Notes: generated by a model not told the origin, from the sequence alone. A stretch of 37,180 bases of DNA from a virus (IMGVR_UViG_3300030106_006868:1-37180); one strand, 5' to 3'. Positions 19,242-28,808 are shown, numbered from the stretch's first letter. A program made the numbers and translations.

Positions 19242-21911
19242 TTATTCAGTCCCCAGCAATTCAGGCAGGTTAAAGCTGGCAGAATCAGGCACGACAATAG
19301 AAATCTTTGAGCCTGCTGTCGCCACTGTTCCAAAGACTGCGGTGGAAGTTGCGTCAGATCGCCAGACGTTGTAAGTCGCTCCGCGAATCATATTTGCAAA
19401 CTGGACCTCGCCGCTTGAATCAGACGACACTGTCCTAACAGCGGTGTCTAAAGCCTCTCCTGCAGTCCCCGGCCCTGCTGTTAGCTGAATACTGATGTCA
19501 ACACCTTGCTCTAAAGCATAATTTTCATCGCGAACAACAAGCACTCCCGTAGAAGTGTCGCTACCTGTTGATGGAGTAATTGTGCTCTGTGCGATGTCTT
19601 TGTTTACGGTAGCGTCAGCTGTAACCGTGAGAGTTCCTGTTTCTGACGCATAACCCGCTTTAGTTATTGAGTAATTATAGGTGGCATCGTCTAAAGCAAA
19701 GACCGCGTTTCCGCTCGAGTTAGTGCTCGCGACAAACGTGTTAACACCTTCTGTTAATCGCACTTTAGCGTTTTCCAGATTTGCTGGTGTAGACTCAGTG
19801 TCTTTCACGTTTACTGTAATAGTTCTTGCACCGGAGCCAGCGACGCCATCAACATCATCGGCAATTGTCTGCAGCGTTTGCAGCGTGACGGCCGACGATA
19901 CGTCCCCATTGTCGAAGAGATTTTCCCAGTTGCCGGCTACGCGACCGCTGGACGATTCTGTGATGTTGGTGGACAGAATCGATGTCAGATTTGCATCAAC
20001 CGTTCCTGTTACTGTCGCCTGATCGACATCGTCAACGGTTTTTGTCGTCGTAGTGTCTAAGTCGTAGAACTGGCTGATATTGTCAGCAAGGTTTGACGCT
20101 GTCGTTTCTGTAAGCGGAGTTCCGAGCACTTCAGTCAGGTTTGCGTTAAGCTGGCCGGTCACAACTGCAGTTCCGATGTCAGACAAAAGCTTCGAGCTTG
20201 CTTGATCATTATTGTCATGCAGTGTTGACCAGTTTTGCGCTAACCGTCCTGATGTGGTTTCTGTAATTGCAGTTCCGAGATACTGAACTACGTTTGCGTC
20301 CACAGTACTGCCAAACGTTGCAGTTCCGATGTCGTTCTGCACTTTTGTTGAAGCTGCATCCCCGTTATCGAAAAGCGTGGAGAAGTTGGCAGCCAGCCTT
20401 CCTGCCGTCGTCTCAGTAACGTTCGATCCTTTAATTTGTGTGACGTTGGCGTCAATTGATCCACTAACCGTTGCCGACCCGATGTCATCGACGACTTTTG
20501 TGGTAGCACTGTTCGAGTTCTCGAAAAAGGTGTCAAAGTTACCAGCAATTCTGCCGCTGGTGGCTTCGGTCAGTGCAGTGCCAAGGATCGATGTGATGTT
20601 CGCATCAACGCTGCCACCGCCACTGCTGGCCGCCGCCGTGTCCAGAAGCAGATCAAGTCGCCCGCCGTTAACCCAATCCGTTTGCAGTTCGTTCGTGTCA
20701 GCGAGGATGTCATCGACGTTTCCATCAATGGCCGCAATTTCATTATCGATGGTCGTCAACGTCGCCGGGATTGTCGAATTGGTGTCGACCAAAATGTCGT
20801 CAACGTTCGAGTCGATGGTCGCCAGCGTGGCGGGCAGTGTGGTTCCGGTGTCAACCAGAATTGCATCAACGTTGGAATCCATCGCTGCAATTTCATTATC
20901 GATGGTTGTCAGCGTGGCCGGGATGGTCGTTCCGGTGTCTTCAAGAATGTCGTCAACGTTGCCATCGATCGTTGCAAGTGTCGTTGGCAGTGTGGTTCCG
21001 GTGTCTTCAAGAACCAGATCAACGTTGCCATCAATGACCGCGATCTCATTATCGATGGTTGTCAGCGTGGCTGGGATGGTCGTTCCGGTGTCTTCAAGAA
21101 TGTCGTCAACGTTGCCATCGATCGTTGCCAACGTGGCGGGGAGTGTCGTTCCGGTGTCTTCAAGAACCAGATCAACGTTGCTGTCGATCGTTGCGATTTC
21201 GTTATCGATTGTCGTGAGACTCGCTGGAATGGTCGTGCTCGTGTCTTCAAGAATGTCGTCAACGTTGCCATCGATTGTGCTGAGTTGCGTGTCGAGGTTT
21301 GCGCTTGCAAGGCCGATGGCACTTCGAACGCCGGCCGCGTCAAGTCCACCACCCGCTGCCGCTGTATCGAGCAGCAGGTCAAGCCGACCCCCATTCACCC
21401 AATCTGTCTGCAACTCATTCGTGTCACCGAGCACCAAATCAACGTTACTGTCGATCGTTGCGATTTCGTTGTCGATGGTCGTCAGCGTGGCGGGTAGTGT
21501 GGTTCCTGTGTCAACCAGAATGTCTGCAATTTCCGTTGCAATTTCTCCAAACGAGCCTGCGGTGGCGTGTGCTGCTTGTGACTCATCCCAAACCGCATCG
21601 GCCGCAGCATTGGCAATCGTCGTCTCTGTCGCTGCGGTGTAGTCAAAGGTCGACGGGTAAACGTTGATCGTATGATTGATCGCGCCGCTTAAAACCATTG
21701 TGTACGACACGTGATCGTAATTCGTTTCAGCCTGTGTCGGCACGTACGAATAGACGCCCTGACCCTCGTGTGTCTTCGTGCCAGATCCGGTTGCGAGTGT
21801 CCCTCCGTCGCCAAGGACATAGACCGTTGGCGTTCCAGTGGTGACCGCTGTTCCATCGGTCGCTGAGATGCCCTGAAAGCAGATCGTCTGGGAAGCTGTA
21901 TTCTTAAGCAT
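19242..21911 (-). CDS. long tail fibre with 51-residue repeats
   Basis: The 889-residue protein has an N-terminal beta domain (about 1-95), then residues 130-430 built from alternating 22- and 29-residue units (TTLPATLATIDGNVDDILED and TTIPATLTTIDNEIA...), a 51-residue period. The 29-residue unit equals the 22-residue unit plus one heptad. Residues 435-670 contain five further 51-residue repeats with DAN, TE-T-GR-A-N-F and DNGD motifs. A C-terminal Ig-like or carboxypeptidase-regulatory-like domain (about 697-785) and a last beta domain follow. It probably forms a trimeric coiled-coil fibre for host recognition. The DNA repeats may vary in number. Confidence 0.75.
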   Translation of the reverse strand: MLKNTASQTICFQGISATDGTAVTTGTPTVYVLGDGGTLATGSGTKTHEGQGVYSYVPTQAETNYDHVSYTMVLSGAINHTINVYPSTFDYTAATETTIANAAADAVWDESQAAHATAGSFGEIATEIADILVDTGTTLPATLTTIDNEIATIDSNVDLVLGDTNELQTDWVNGGRLDLLLDTAAAGGGLDAAGVRSAIGLASANLDTQLSTIDGNVDDILEDTSTTIPASLTTIDNEIATIDSNVDLVLEDTGTTLPATLATIDGNVDDILEDTGTTIPATLTTIDNEIAVIDGNVDLVLEDTGTTLPTTLATIDGNVDDILEDTGTTIPATLTTIDNEIAAMDSNVDAILVDTGTTLPATLATIDSNVDDILVDTNSTIPATLTTIDNEIAAIDGNVDDILADTNELQTDWVNGGRLDLLLDTAAASSGGGSVDANITSILGTALTEATSGRIAGNFDTFFENSNSATTKVVDDIGSATVSGSIDANVTQIKGSNVTETTAGRLAANFSTLFDNGDAASTKVQNDIGTATFGSTVDANVVQYLGTAITETTSGRLAQNWSTLHDNNDQASSKLLSDIGTAVVTGQLNANLTEVLGTPLTETTASNLADNISQFYDLDTTTTKTVDDVDQATVTGTVDANLTSILSTNITESSSGRVAGNWENLFDNGDVSSAVTLQTLQTIADDVDGVAGSGARTITVNVKDTESTPANLENAKVRLTEGVNTFVASTNSSGNAVFALDDATYNYSITKAGYASETGTLTVTADATVNKDIAQSTITPSTGSDTSTGVLVVRDENYALEQGVDISIQLTAGPGTAGEALDTAVRTVSSDSSGEVQFANMIRGATYNVWRSDATSTAVFGTVATAGSKISIVVPDSASFNLPELLGTE
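20622..21524 (-). repeat. DNA repeats of 66/87 bp within the fibre gene
   Basis: The codons for the 22- and 29-residue units repeat nearly word for word, for example GTCGTTCCGGTGTCTTCAAG-type stretches (plus-strand sense) at intervals of 66 and 87 bp. High nucleotide identity suggests recent unequal exchange. Confidence 0.85.
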
Positions 21912-21934
21912 TTTGGTCTCCGACGCTTAGTCGT

Positions 21935-22507
21935 TTATTGATGATATCCGGTCATTGGCGGCTGTATAATGTTTTCACTTAACACGACTCGCACTGTGCC
22001 GGGAATAAAGACTGATCCGGTGCTGTATGTCACCGTCGCTTGAAGTTCGTCAACTTCAAAATCAGTGTGGTCACTGTCGTTGCTTATTGGCAACAGTTGC
22101 ATCCGATGCCCGGTCCAGCCCCCGCTGGTATTGTTCCCGGTAATCGTCATCGTTCCGGTGTAATCAGCAAACACTTCAGGCGTCCCCCCCAACGAGACTG
22201 TCACATTTGCAATCTCGGCGTTTCCGCTGGTGGTGATCTGAAACTTCATTTGCGGCAGCGGGTCGATGTTTTTGTCATCCTGAATCCGCATCCGGATATG
22301 GTACGAGACTGAATCAGCCCCATCGGCTGGGAAGTCTGATGGCAAAGACACTCCGCCAAGGATGCACGCATTCGATTCATCGTCGTCAACTGTGGTTTCG
22401 GTCCCGTCCCCACCGATTGCCATATCATCGTGTAAATCATCACCGCCCGGCGTCCAGCTTCCCGTTGATGATATGGTACTGGTTGGATCAATATCAAAAG
22501 TCGCCAC
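21935..22507 (-). CDS. hypothetical structural protein
   Basis: The 190-residue protein has a beta-sandwich composition (VSYHIRMRIQDDK, FADYTGTMTITGNN, ATVTYSTGSVFIPGTVRVVL) and an acidic, glycine-rich start. It is likely part of the tail tip or a fibre attachment protein. It starts with GTG that overlaps the TAG of the preceding gene by one base. Not recognised by family. Confidence 0.55.
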   Translation of the reverse strand: MATFDIDPTSTISSTGSWTPGGDDLHDDMAIGGDGTETTVDDDESNACILGGVSLPSDFPADGADSVSYHIRMRIQDDKNIDPLPQMKFQITTSGNAEIANVTVSLGGTPEVFADYTGTMTITGNNTSGGWTGHRMQLLPISNDSDHTDFEVDELQATVTYSTGSVFIPGTVRVVLSENIIQPPMTGYHQ

Positions 22508-23019
22508 TAGCCAGCCTCCGCAATTCGTTTTGCCGTACGGGCCGCCCGGATCTCGGCGGCCTTTGCTTGCTCTGCGATCTCTCGTTCACGCCACTCTTGC
22601 CGGCATTGCTCCAGCGCAGCCGCCTTCTGTTGCTGCCGCAATTCAAACGACGGCGATGTCAGGCCGTGCTCCTCCAGTACAGACATCACGGAACGGTCGA
22701 CGTACTGCGTATGCGTCGCGCGGTACAGATTATCTTGATAATACTGCCAGAGATGCTCAATCCATTCCGGCGAGCCAGTGACCTCGCAGCAGTAGTGCGT
22801 CAACGTGCCGGCAGCGTCGTAGCATTCGAACGGCAGACAGCAATCGGCCATCACTGACTCGTTGATCGTGCCGTGGAACTCTGCCGCATGCGCTCGCGTC
22901 GTCTCAACGGTTGCGGCCGGTGACAGCACCGACATCACGCGCGTTTCCGGCAGCGTAGCCATCAGCACGCCATTCACGGTTGTTTGCTCAAGGATGGCTT
23001 GTCGTTCGGCTTCGTTCAT
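22507..23019 (-). CDS. hypothetical 170-residue tail-region protein
   Basis: It starts MNEAERQAILEQ, has cysteine pairs in CCLPFECYDAAG and HYCCEV, then a helical, charged C-terminal half (RQQQKAAALEQCRQEWRERE) likely to be a long helix. It could be a tail-fibre assembly protein or a tip component. I preferred this start over a longer frame because the extension would overlap the preceding gene by more than 100 bases. Function unknown. Confidence 0.5.
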   Translation of the reverse strand: MNEAERQAILEQTTVNGVLMATLPETRVMSVLSPAATVETTRAHAAEFHGTINESVMADCCLPFECYDAAGTLTHYCCEVTGSPEWIEHLWQYYQDNLYRATHTQYVDRSVMSVLEEHGLTSPSFELRQQQKAAALEQCRQEWREREIAEQAKAAEIRAARTAKRIAEAG

Positions 23020-23032
23020 TAGTGCGTCGCTT

Positions 23033-24907
23033 TCAATTCTCGAGAGGCTCAACCGTAATTCGGCGCGGCGTCTGAACCCTTGGTATCGGCACAAACTGGT
23101 CGGCGCTCTGCAAGTGCTTCCCATGGATGGTGTCAGACAAGCCGCCACCTGAGCCGTTGCCGAGTTTCGGCGCTGTAATCATGTGCTCCTCAAATTGCAT
23201 TGTCTCTTGCCGCCAATGACCAACGGGGCCGAACGCATGCCACGGGTCTCCCCTGACATGGCGATAATCCGCGTGCTGCATGTACTGGGTGTAGTGCGTG
23301 CCGGCCAGTACATCGTTTTCATCAATTGTTTGCTGTGTCTCAACATGATCGTTCCCCGCTGGGAAAAACCCAGTGACAATTTGCAGCGTGTGGGGAGGCG
23401 TTGCACCGACATCGATCACTGGAAATGCCGGGTGCCCCGGGAACTCCGTCTCATACCTTATCGCCAGCCTCCCCGATAAAGGAAGTACAACGCCCTCTGT
23501 AGCTTTTGCTGATTCGCCCACCCACAACTCACTCGGAATCGAGACGGCAAAATCGTCCCGGTTCCATTCCGTAATGTCATGCTCCACATCATAGACGCAT
23601 TCAATTCGCGGCCAGTAACGATTACCAAGCCCATTGTGCCCCCAGTGCATTCCGGCCTCGCCTTTTGGGTACGGCCAGCGGCTTCCAGTGCTTCTGTTTC
23701 TGTCTTGTCGGAAATACACATCGACATCAATCTGCTCTGTGCCGGTGTACTCGTAATCTTCCGGGATGGCGATTTCCAATTCTCTCGGCACACCATACAT
23801 CGTCGATGTCCAGGCTTGCTTCGACAAATCGGGTTCGGCCGTGATTTCTACGTCACCAAGATAAACTCTGTACTTAAACAATCGCGCACCAGATCCAGGC
23901 TGTTTTGTGTCAGCCTGGTGTATGCCGCTTAACCTTCGACCATAACGCCCGAAACCCCAGTTTATCGCGCTCACTCTCTCACGGCCCGGCCACGGGCTTA
24001 CCGTCATTGACGGCCAGTTCATTAATTCATGCCAGTTGTCCCAATCAGTAATGGATGGATTTTCCTCTATTGACCCCCAGTCTGTTGTTTGTAATGCCCA
24101 GTATTCCTCTCCCGGGGGCGTCACGTCGCCGTAATAAAAATCACTCGTTGCTTCTGTCCAAATGCGAATCTTTTTGATTCCTTTCGGACGTGTCCAATGA
24201 TTTAATGGCAGCACGCCGACGAGAAAGTCGCCCGGAATCGCTTCTTTATAGCCACAGTGTTGAACTGTTGCCGCTTTTAGCTGTGCCCCCCAACTAGCTT
24301 CTCGCGGAGTCACTCCAGCAAGCTGAACGTTATCTCGATATCGCGAACCGCCCGGCCTCCCGTAAAACTGTGAGCCATAGAAGCTATATTCGACCCAGTT
24401 AATTCCGCCGCTGGCCGGGTTGTGGTTATGCCACGACTCTGTTCGTGAATACACTGGCCGACCGTAATGAACCGTCAGAAAAGAGAACGTGTTGTGCTTG
24501 AATGCCTGCGTCGTTAATCCGTTGATCCCCGTTTGCTGACCTTTGCCAAACCCGACCCCATTGAAATCGAGTGGCTTGACGAGCCGCGTTGTAAAACGAA
24601 CTGGTGGAGTTAGCTCAAGCGGATCATTTTGGTTTTCTTGGGACCAACCGTAATAATTCCACGAAAACCCGTAGCCGACGTGCTCCGCCATGTACTTTGC
24701 GGTATCGCGCCAAATTCTGGGATAGCTCTGGTGGCCGATATAGCTCCACGGATTAAAAAACCTGTCTTGTTTATGGCCCCATTGGAGTCGTTTACGGTTT
24801 AGCCTCCAGTATGCCGTATCCGTAATTGACGGATCGAAGTTCGTGACCGACGCGATCCATGTTTCAACCGGCTCTTTGCAGTGGCAACAGTGTCCGACAA
24901 GAGTCAT
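23033..24907 (-). CDS. large tail-tip or minor tail protein
   Basis: The 624-residue protein begins MTLVGHCCHCKEPVETW, with a CHC pair near the start, and is rich in tryptophan, tyrosine, glycine and histidine (for example WRLNRKRLQWGHKQ and GYGFSWNYYGWSQ). It has many short beta segments. Such aromatic composition is common in tail-tip and receptor-contact proteins. The start overlaps the upstream stop by ATGA. No enzymatic motif is visible. The position between tape measure and fibre supports a minor tail or hub role. Confidence 0.6.
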   Translation of the reverse strand: MTLVGHCCHCKEPVETWIASVTNFDPSITDTAYWRLNRKRLQWGHKQDRFFNPWSYIGHQSYPRIWRDTAKYMAEHVGYGFSWNYYGWSQENQNDPLELTPPVRFTTRLVKPLDFNGVGFGKGQQTGINGLTTQAFKHNTFSFLTVHYGRPVYSRTESWHNHNPASGGINWVEYSFYGSQFYGRPGGSRYRDNVQLAGVTPREASWGAQLKAATVQHCGYKEAIPGDFLVGVLPLNHWTRPKGIKKIRIWTEATSDFYYGDVTPPGEEYWALQTTDWGSIEENPSITDWDNWHELMNWPSMTVSPWPGRERVSAINWGFGRYGRRLSGIHQADTKQPGSGARLFKYRVYLGDVEITAEPDLSKQAWTSTMYGVPRELEIAIPEDYEYTGTEQIDVDVYFRQDRNRSTGSRWPYPKGEAGMHWGHNGLGNRYWPRIECVYDVEHDITEWNRDDFAVSIPSELWVGESAKATEGVVLPLSGRLAIRYETEFPGHPAFPVIDVGATPPHTLQIVTGFFPAGNDHVETQQTIDENDVLAGTHYTQYMQHADYRHVRGDPWHAFGPVGHWRQETMQFEEHMITAPKLGNGSGGGLSDTIHGKHLQSADQFVPIPRVQTPRRITVEPLEN

Positions 24908-25281
24908 GCTGGCGGGTTCCCCAGTGAATCGCAATCCGCCGCCTCCAGCATCCACTCGCCTTGGGCATACTTAATTCTGATTAAGCTGTATGCTGGAATT
25001 TCAATGTTTTCATACCGATGCGTTAAGGTGTGAGTAATGCCTGATCGCTCTAAATTTCCAGTGCTGTTGTTTTTGTTTAAGATCTCAACGGTTGCCAATC
25101 TGGGATCAGTAATTCCGTCTGTAGCCGCCGCGATATTCGTGTTTGAAATGGCGTAATGAGACCGAGTTGGCTTGCCGTTCCACTTGCCGCTCGGCAGATT
25201 GCCTCCCTTTGATCGACGAAGATAATCCTGTACCGTCTTTACAATTAATGCCATTAAGTCATCTGTAGGCACTGATGGCAT
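24904..25281 (-). CDS. small tail-region protein
   Basis: The 125-residue product starts with a helix (DDLMALIVKTVQDYLRRSKGG), followed by beta segments (YAISNTNIAAA, TVEILNKNNS, IEIPAYSLIRIKYAQ). It is linked by TAATG to the preceding gene and by ATGA to the next. It may be a tail-tip adaptor. Not recognised. Confidence 0.55.
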   Translation of the reverse strand: MPSVPTDDLMALIVKTVQDYLRRSKGGNLPSGKWNGKPTRSHYAISNTNIAAATDGITDPRLATVEILNKNNSTGNLERSGITHTLTHRYENIEIPAYSLIRIKYAQGEWMLEAADCDSLGNPPA

Positions 25282-26132
25282 TAGAAAACTCCCGGCAATT
25301 GAGTCAGATCACCTTCTGGGTAAATTTGAAACTCTAAAAACTCAGCATCTGATGGTGCCGGGTTTACCAGTTTTTTGCCCTCTCCATCTAATGGAACTGG
25401 AGAAGTCACGTCTTCGCCTTCGTCGTCTTGGATGTGCTTTCTTTTTGTGTCATCGTCGGGGTCAATCTCCCTTAAACCTGCATCAAGAATCTCAGGACGC
25501 CAGCCTTCTTTTTTAATATGAATCTCAAATGAAACCGTGTAATACTTGTAGTTTCCCCGTTTCTTCCAGTCTGACACTTCAACTCGCGTCATTCTTGCCA
25601 ACCGCTCATCAATTGACAGCCCGCCAATAGTTATTGCAGAGTCGTTAACTGTGTTTTGCAGGCTAAGAATAACATTTGGAATCGTAGTGTAATTTTTTTT
25701 GATTTTTGCAATAAGCTGGACTGCATCTCGCTGGACAGGAGGATCAACGAAATAATCCCCCGCTGAATTCATAACGCCATCTCCATCGGCGTCTTTAAAA
25801 ACCGGCTCCTGATAAATCTCTGAAGACCATGACAGCTTATAAGAGTCGTCTCCGGGGTCTTCTTTTGATTGTTCAGCAACTTTATACCCTGCCGTAACGG
25901 TCCACTGCTTCCATCCGGCAACGCACTGCACTTCCAAGGATTGGCAAAACGCTTCGGCGTCTCGCGGATATGCGTCGCCAATTTTTGGCAAATACGCATG
26001 ACTACCAACATCAAAGACATCTTCAGTCTTTAGCGTTGTCTCAAGCTTAAACACACGGGTGTAGCTCCGAGACCCAAGCTCGTTTTTGCCTTTTCTCGCT
26101 TCGTGATCTTCTCCGTGGAAAATAACAGTCAT
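25281..26132 (-). CDS. distal-tail-like protein with a calcium-type loop
   Basis: The 283-residue protein lies directly after the tape measure, where distal tail proteins usually are. It has a beta-rich first half with SRSYTRVFKLETTL and then FKDADGDGVMNSAGDY, whose D-x-D-x-D-G spacing matches the calcium loop of EF-hand or dockerin-type motifs. The C-terminal 70 residues are acidic and look flexible. Function is inferred from gene order only. Confidence 0.55.
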   Translation of the reverse strand: MTVIFHGEDHEARKGKNELGSRSYTRVFKLETTLKTEDVFDVGSHAYLPKIGDAYPRDAEAFCQSLEVQCVAGWKQWTVTAGYKVAEQSKEDPGDDSYKLSWSSEIYQEPVFKDADGDGVMNSAGDYFVDPPVQRDAVQLIAKIKKNYTTIPNVILSLQNTVNDSAITIGGLSIDERLARMTRVEVSDWKKRGNYKYYTVSFEIHIKKEGWRPEILDAGLREIDPDDDTKRKHIQDDEGEDVTSPVPLDGEGKKLVNPAPSDAEFLEFQIYPEGDLTQLPGVF

Positions 26133-28135
26133 GGTGCGTCTACCACATTTATTTCAACAGGTGTTTTCTGAGCCATCTTTCTTGCGTGTTTAGCCGCCTC
26201 TCTTGCCTCTTTAAGCTGCTTCTTCTGAACGGCCAATTGCATTTCCTGAGTCCTTGCTCCTGTGGCTCGAAGGAATGTCATCACGGCCTCTGCAGAGCCT
26301 CGCATTTGAGCGCCAGCAGGTGCTGTGCCCACTTCGCCGCCCGGACCCGACCCCGAACCTTCTTCATCACCGTCGCCACCGCCAGTCGGGTCTGCTGGCT
26401 TTGTGTCATCTAGTTTTTTCGCGGCAGCTTCATCCTGCATTCTTCGCAGTTCAGTAACTCTGTCTTTAATTTTATCGTCCAGACTGCCCTGCAGGGTTGC
26501 CTCTAGATTTCCTACGGTAGATTCAAGTTCTTTTTCCAGCGTTCCTTTTATTCGATCCGGAACCTCAAACGCTTCGTTATCAATTAAGGTTCTTTTAAAC
26601 CCATCTCCAAAACCTTTTAAGTCTGGTTCGAATTTGCCGGTTTTAATCCACTCAAGTAATGAATCCCAAAGAGCTTTCATATTGTCAATCATATTGCTAA
26701 ACCCATTAGCAATATACATAAACGCATCAATTAAGAGAGTCGTTGAGTTTCTGCCAAAATACTCAATCGCATACGGAATTACTTCGAGGAAAAAATAGAC
26801 GACTTTATTGGCAAAGCTCACAATGCCTAAAGCTGCTTTCACAGCAAAGAGGTTAAAAATGCTGCCAGCATTGTCCCAAGTCCATTCCCAAGTAGTTCCT
26901 ATAATTAAAAGCCATTCGGCTATTTTATTACTTAGCGCGGTCCAATTTTCCTTAACCCAGTCACTCCATCCATTGAAAGATTCCCGCATTGTGTCTAGCG
27001 CAATCGTAGCTCCCGGAACAAGTTTATCTCCGAACGTTAACGCTAATCCTTCAAGTGCGGACTTAAACTTTCTCCATGTACCACCAAAGCCGGCATCCAT
27101 TTTTTTGGCAGTTGCGTCGGCTTCGCCTTCTACTCCACGCAAAGCAGCAACAAGCGCGTCCGTGTCTACGATGTTGTCAGCAAGCCCTGATGTCGCCGTT
27201 ACTCCACGAAGACCAAAAGCCTCGAAGAACTTCGTCATGCGGTCAGCACTGCCAAGCTCAGATGTTGCCTGAGAGATGTCTCGCATTACTTCAATTAGCG
27301 GCCGGGCATTCCCAGCGGCATCTTTAAATGCAATCCCAAAGTTCTTTTCAAGTTTTCTCGCCTGAGTAGCAGAGACAGTGGCCAGCCGGCGAATTGCAGT
27401 ACCCGCAATAGATCCTTTAAGGCCCATCTGTGCCAAAGTTCCCATCATGGCTGCGGTTTCTTCCAGATCCATCCCCAGATCTCTTGCCGGCTTAGCCGCA
27501 AACTTCCACCCTTCAGCCAAATCTTCCACACTGGTCAAGGTTCGATTTGCTACGCCAGTAAACACGTCAGCAACTCTGCCGGCATTTGCAGCCTCAATGC
27601 CGAATATTCTCATTGTTGTTGACATTAGCTCTGCAGACAGAGCAGCATCAGTTCCTGTGGCTCGAGCCAGATTCATCACGTCGCTGGTCATCTTGTTGAT
27701 TTCAGGAACGCTAAACCCGCCTTGCCCCAGCTTTTCCATTAAGTTGGCAACTTCAGTAGCTGTAAAAGAAGTTGTGCGGCCAAGTGTTCTTGCACGCTCA
27801 CTTAAAGCTGCCAACTCTGCTTCAGTTGCCCTTGCTCTTGCTCCAGCTGCTCTGATGGCGTCATCAAAACCTATTAACTTTGAAAGCGACATGCCGGCAG
27901 CAACGACCAGAACCTGACCCATGATCATTCCGGTCGACGCTAAAACACCAGCCATTTTTTTAGCTGCTGTTCCAACCGCGCCAAAGACCGCAGTGGCACG
28001 CGAGCCAAATCGCGAAAGCGCAGCTGTGCTTTGTGTGCCAAAAGCCTTGACCATCGTCGTGCCCTTAGCCATTGATTTAGCTAAGTGCATCGTGTTTCCC
28101 ATCAAGTTAATAACAAGGTTTCCGGCTGTAGCCAT
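26129..28135 (-). CDS. tail tape measure protein
   Basis: The 668-residue protein resembles TP901-type tape measure proteins: helices with ALSERARTLGRTTSFTATEV, then EDLAEGWKFAAKPARDLGM and ETAAMMGTLAQMGLKGSIAG. Hydrophobic segments at about 35-60 and 400-450 may insert in the host membrane during DNA entry. A glycine-, serine- and aspartate-rich linker lies near 595-620. Its length, at roughly 1.5 angstrom per residue, suggests a tail of about 100 nm. It starts by TAATG overlap with the frameshifted chaperone gene. Confidence 0.9.
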   Translation of the reverse strand: MATAGNLVINLMGNTMHLAKSMAKGTTMVKAFGTQSTAALSRFGSRATAVFGAVGTAAKKMAGVLASTGMIMGQVLVVAAGMSLSKLIGFDDAIRAAGARARATEAELAALSERARTLGRTTSFTATEVANLMEKLGQGGFSVPEINKMTSDVMNLARATGTDAALSAELMSTTMRIFGIEAANAGRVADVFTGVANRTLTSVEDLAEGWKFAAKPARDLGMDLEETAAMMGTLAQMGLKGSIAGTAIRRLATVSATQARKLEKNFGIAFKDAAGNARPLIEVMRDISQATSELGSADRMTKFFEAFGLRGVTATSGLADNIVDTDALVAALRGVEGEADATAKKMDAGFGGTWRKFKSALEGLALTFGDKLVPGATIALDTMRESFNGWSDWVKENWTALSNKIAEWLLIIGTTWEWTWDNAGSIFNLFAVKAALGIVSFANKVVYFFLEVIPYAIEYFGRNSTTLLIDAFMYIANGFSNMIDNMKALWDSLLEWIKTGKFEPDLKGFGDGFKRTLIDNEAFEVPDRIKGTLEKELESTVGNLEATLQGSLDDKIKDRVTELRRMQDEAAAKKLDDTKPADPTGGGDGDEEGSGSGPGGEVGTAPAGAQMRGSAEAVMTFLRATGARTQEMQLAVQKKQLKEAREAAKHARKMAQKTPVEINVVDAP

Positions 28136-28461
28136 TACTCTGACCTAACTTGAGGCGCGATTGCCGAAAGAGACGCGATTGCCTCTTTACCGGAGTTCTT
28201 TTTTGGTGGAAGCCACGGCATGCAAATTTTTTCTAAGGCTTCGTCGCTTCCAAAATCCATTTCAAGATACTTTGCAATCATGTACGCGATTAGTCCCAGC
28301 ATTCGCGGAGTGTGATCAAGGGGCATGACCATGTCGTAAGCTTCCAGTTCCGAAAACTCATCGTGAGTCATGCCTTTCATTACGTCATGCGGAAGCATGC
28401 TTCCCACAGATCTGGCTATTTCATGCGCTAGCTGTCCTCTGCGGTCTCTTCGGAGTTTCCC
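28135..28461 (-). CDS. gpT-like part of the tail assembly chaperone, made by -1 frameshift
   Basis: The frame is open from the slippery site at 28461 and continues GKLRRDRRGQLAHEIARSVG into MLPHDVMKGMTHDEFSELEA, ending just before the tape measure gene. A separate start inside it (GTG at 28407) is possible but has no good ribosome site. In lambda-type phages the equivalent gpGT fusion is made by a -1 shift and holds the tape measure during tail assembly. Translation as a fusion to the 126-residue protein is therefore likely. Confidence 0.75.
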   Translation of the reverse strand, partial: GKLRRDRRGQLAHEIARSVGSMLPHDVMKGMTHDEFSELEAYDMVMPLDHTPRMLGLIAYMIAKYLEMDFGSDEALEKICMPWLPPKKNSGKEAIASLSAIAPQVRSE

Positions 28462-28808
28462 GCCAGCTGCTCTACGTCTTCACTCGACATCCCGCAAAGC
28501 TTCTGTGCGACATTGACAATCCGTTCAATAATTTGAATTGACTGTTTACCCAATGCCTCAACGTCTTTCACGGTAAGTATTGGCGCTCCTTCTTCATTAC
28601 AGACACAAGCAATGACAAGCCTCTCGCGGATTTGCGACAGTTTTCTTTTGCTGCTTTGACCTGAAGAAGTCTGGAACTCTTTTTCAAACCGCGAACGGTC
28701 GGCCGCAGACATTCCTTTTACCCAGACTGTTCCTCCAATCTCAGGGATATAAATCTCCTGCTTTGGAATCTCGACTGGCTTAAGAATTTGCTCCCGTGTT
28801 AATGACAT
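28428..28808 (-). CDS. gpG-like tail assembly chaperone
   Basis: The 126-residue protein begins MSLTREQILKPVEIPKQEIY and contains VWVKGMSAADRSRFEKEF and RERLVIACVCNEEGAPIL, the pattern of gpG-type tail chaperones in siphoviruses (strand, helix with RxxFE, then the C-x-x-x-G-x-P segment). It coats the tape measure before tube assembly. The GGGAAAC site lies ten codons before its stop, so a fraction of ribosomes yields the longer gpGT form. Confidence 0.8.
   Translation of the reverse strand: MSLTREQILKPVEIPKQEIYIPEIGGTVWVKGMSAADRSRFEKEFQTSSGQSSKRKLSQIRERLVIACVCNEEGAPILTVKDVEALGKQSIQIIERIVNVAQKLCGMSSEDVEQLAGNSEETAEDS
28455..28461 (-). other. programmed -1 frameshift site GGGAAAC
   Basis: In the zero frame the codons are GCG GGA AAC, giving X-XXY-YYZ (G GGA AAC). 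Slipping back one base gives GGG AAA CTC, which opens the downstream frame. Lambda uses GGGAAAG in the same genes. Confidence 0.85.

Noticed and set aside
20329-21642. Long open frame (437 codons) on the plus strand within the fibre gene
   Set aside because: It is opposite to the 889-residue fibre gene and stays open only because of the repeated codons. It has no ribosome site and no sensible protein composition.
19242-26132. Diversity-generating retroelement
   Set aside because: No reverse transcriptase, and the repeats in the fibre gene are tandem units rather than a template/variable pair with adenine-specific changes.
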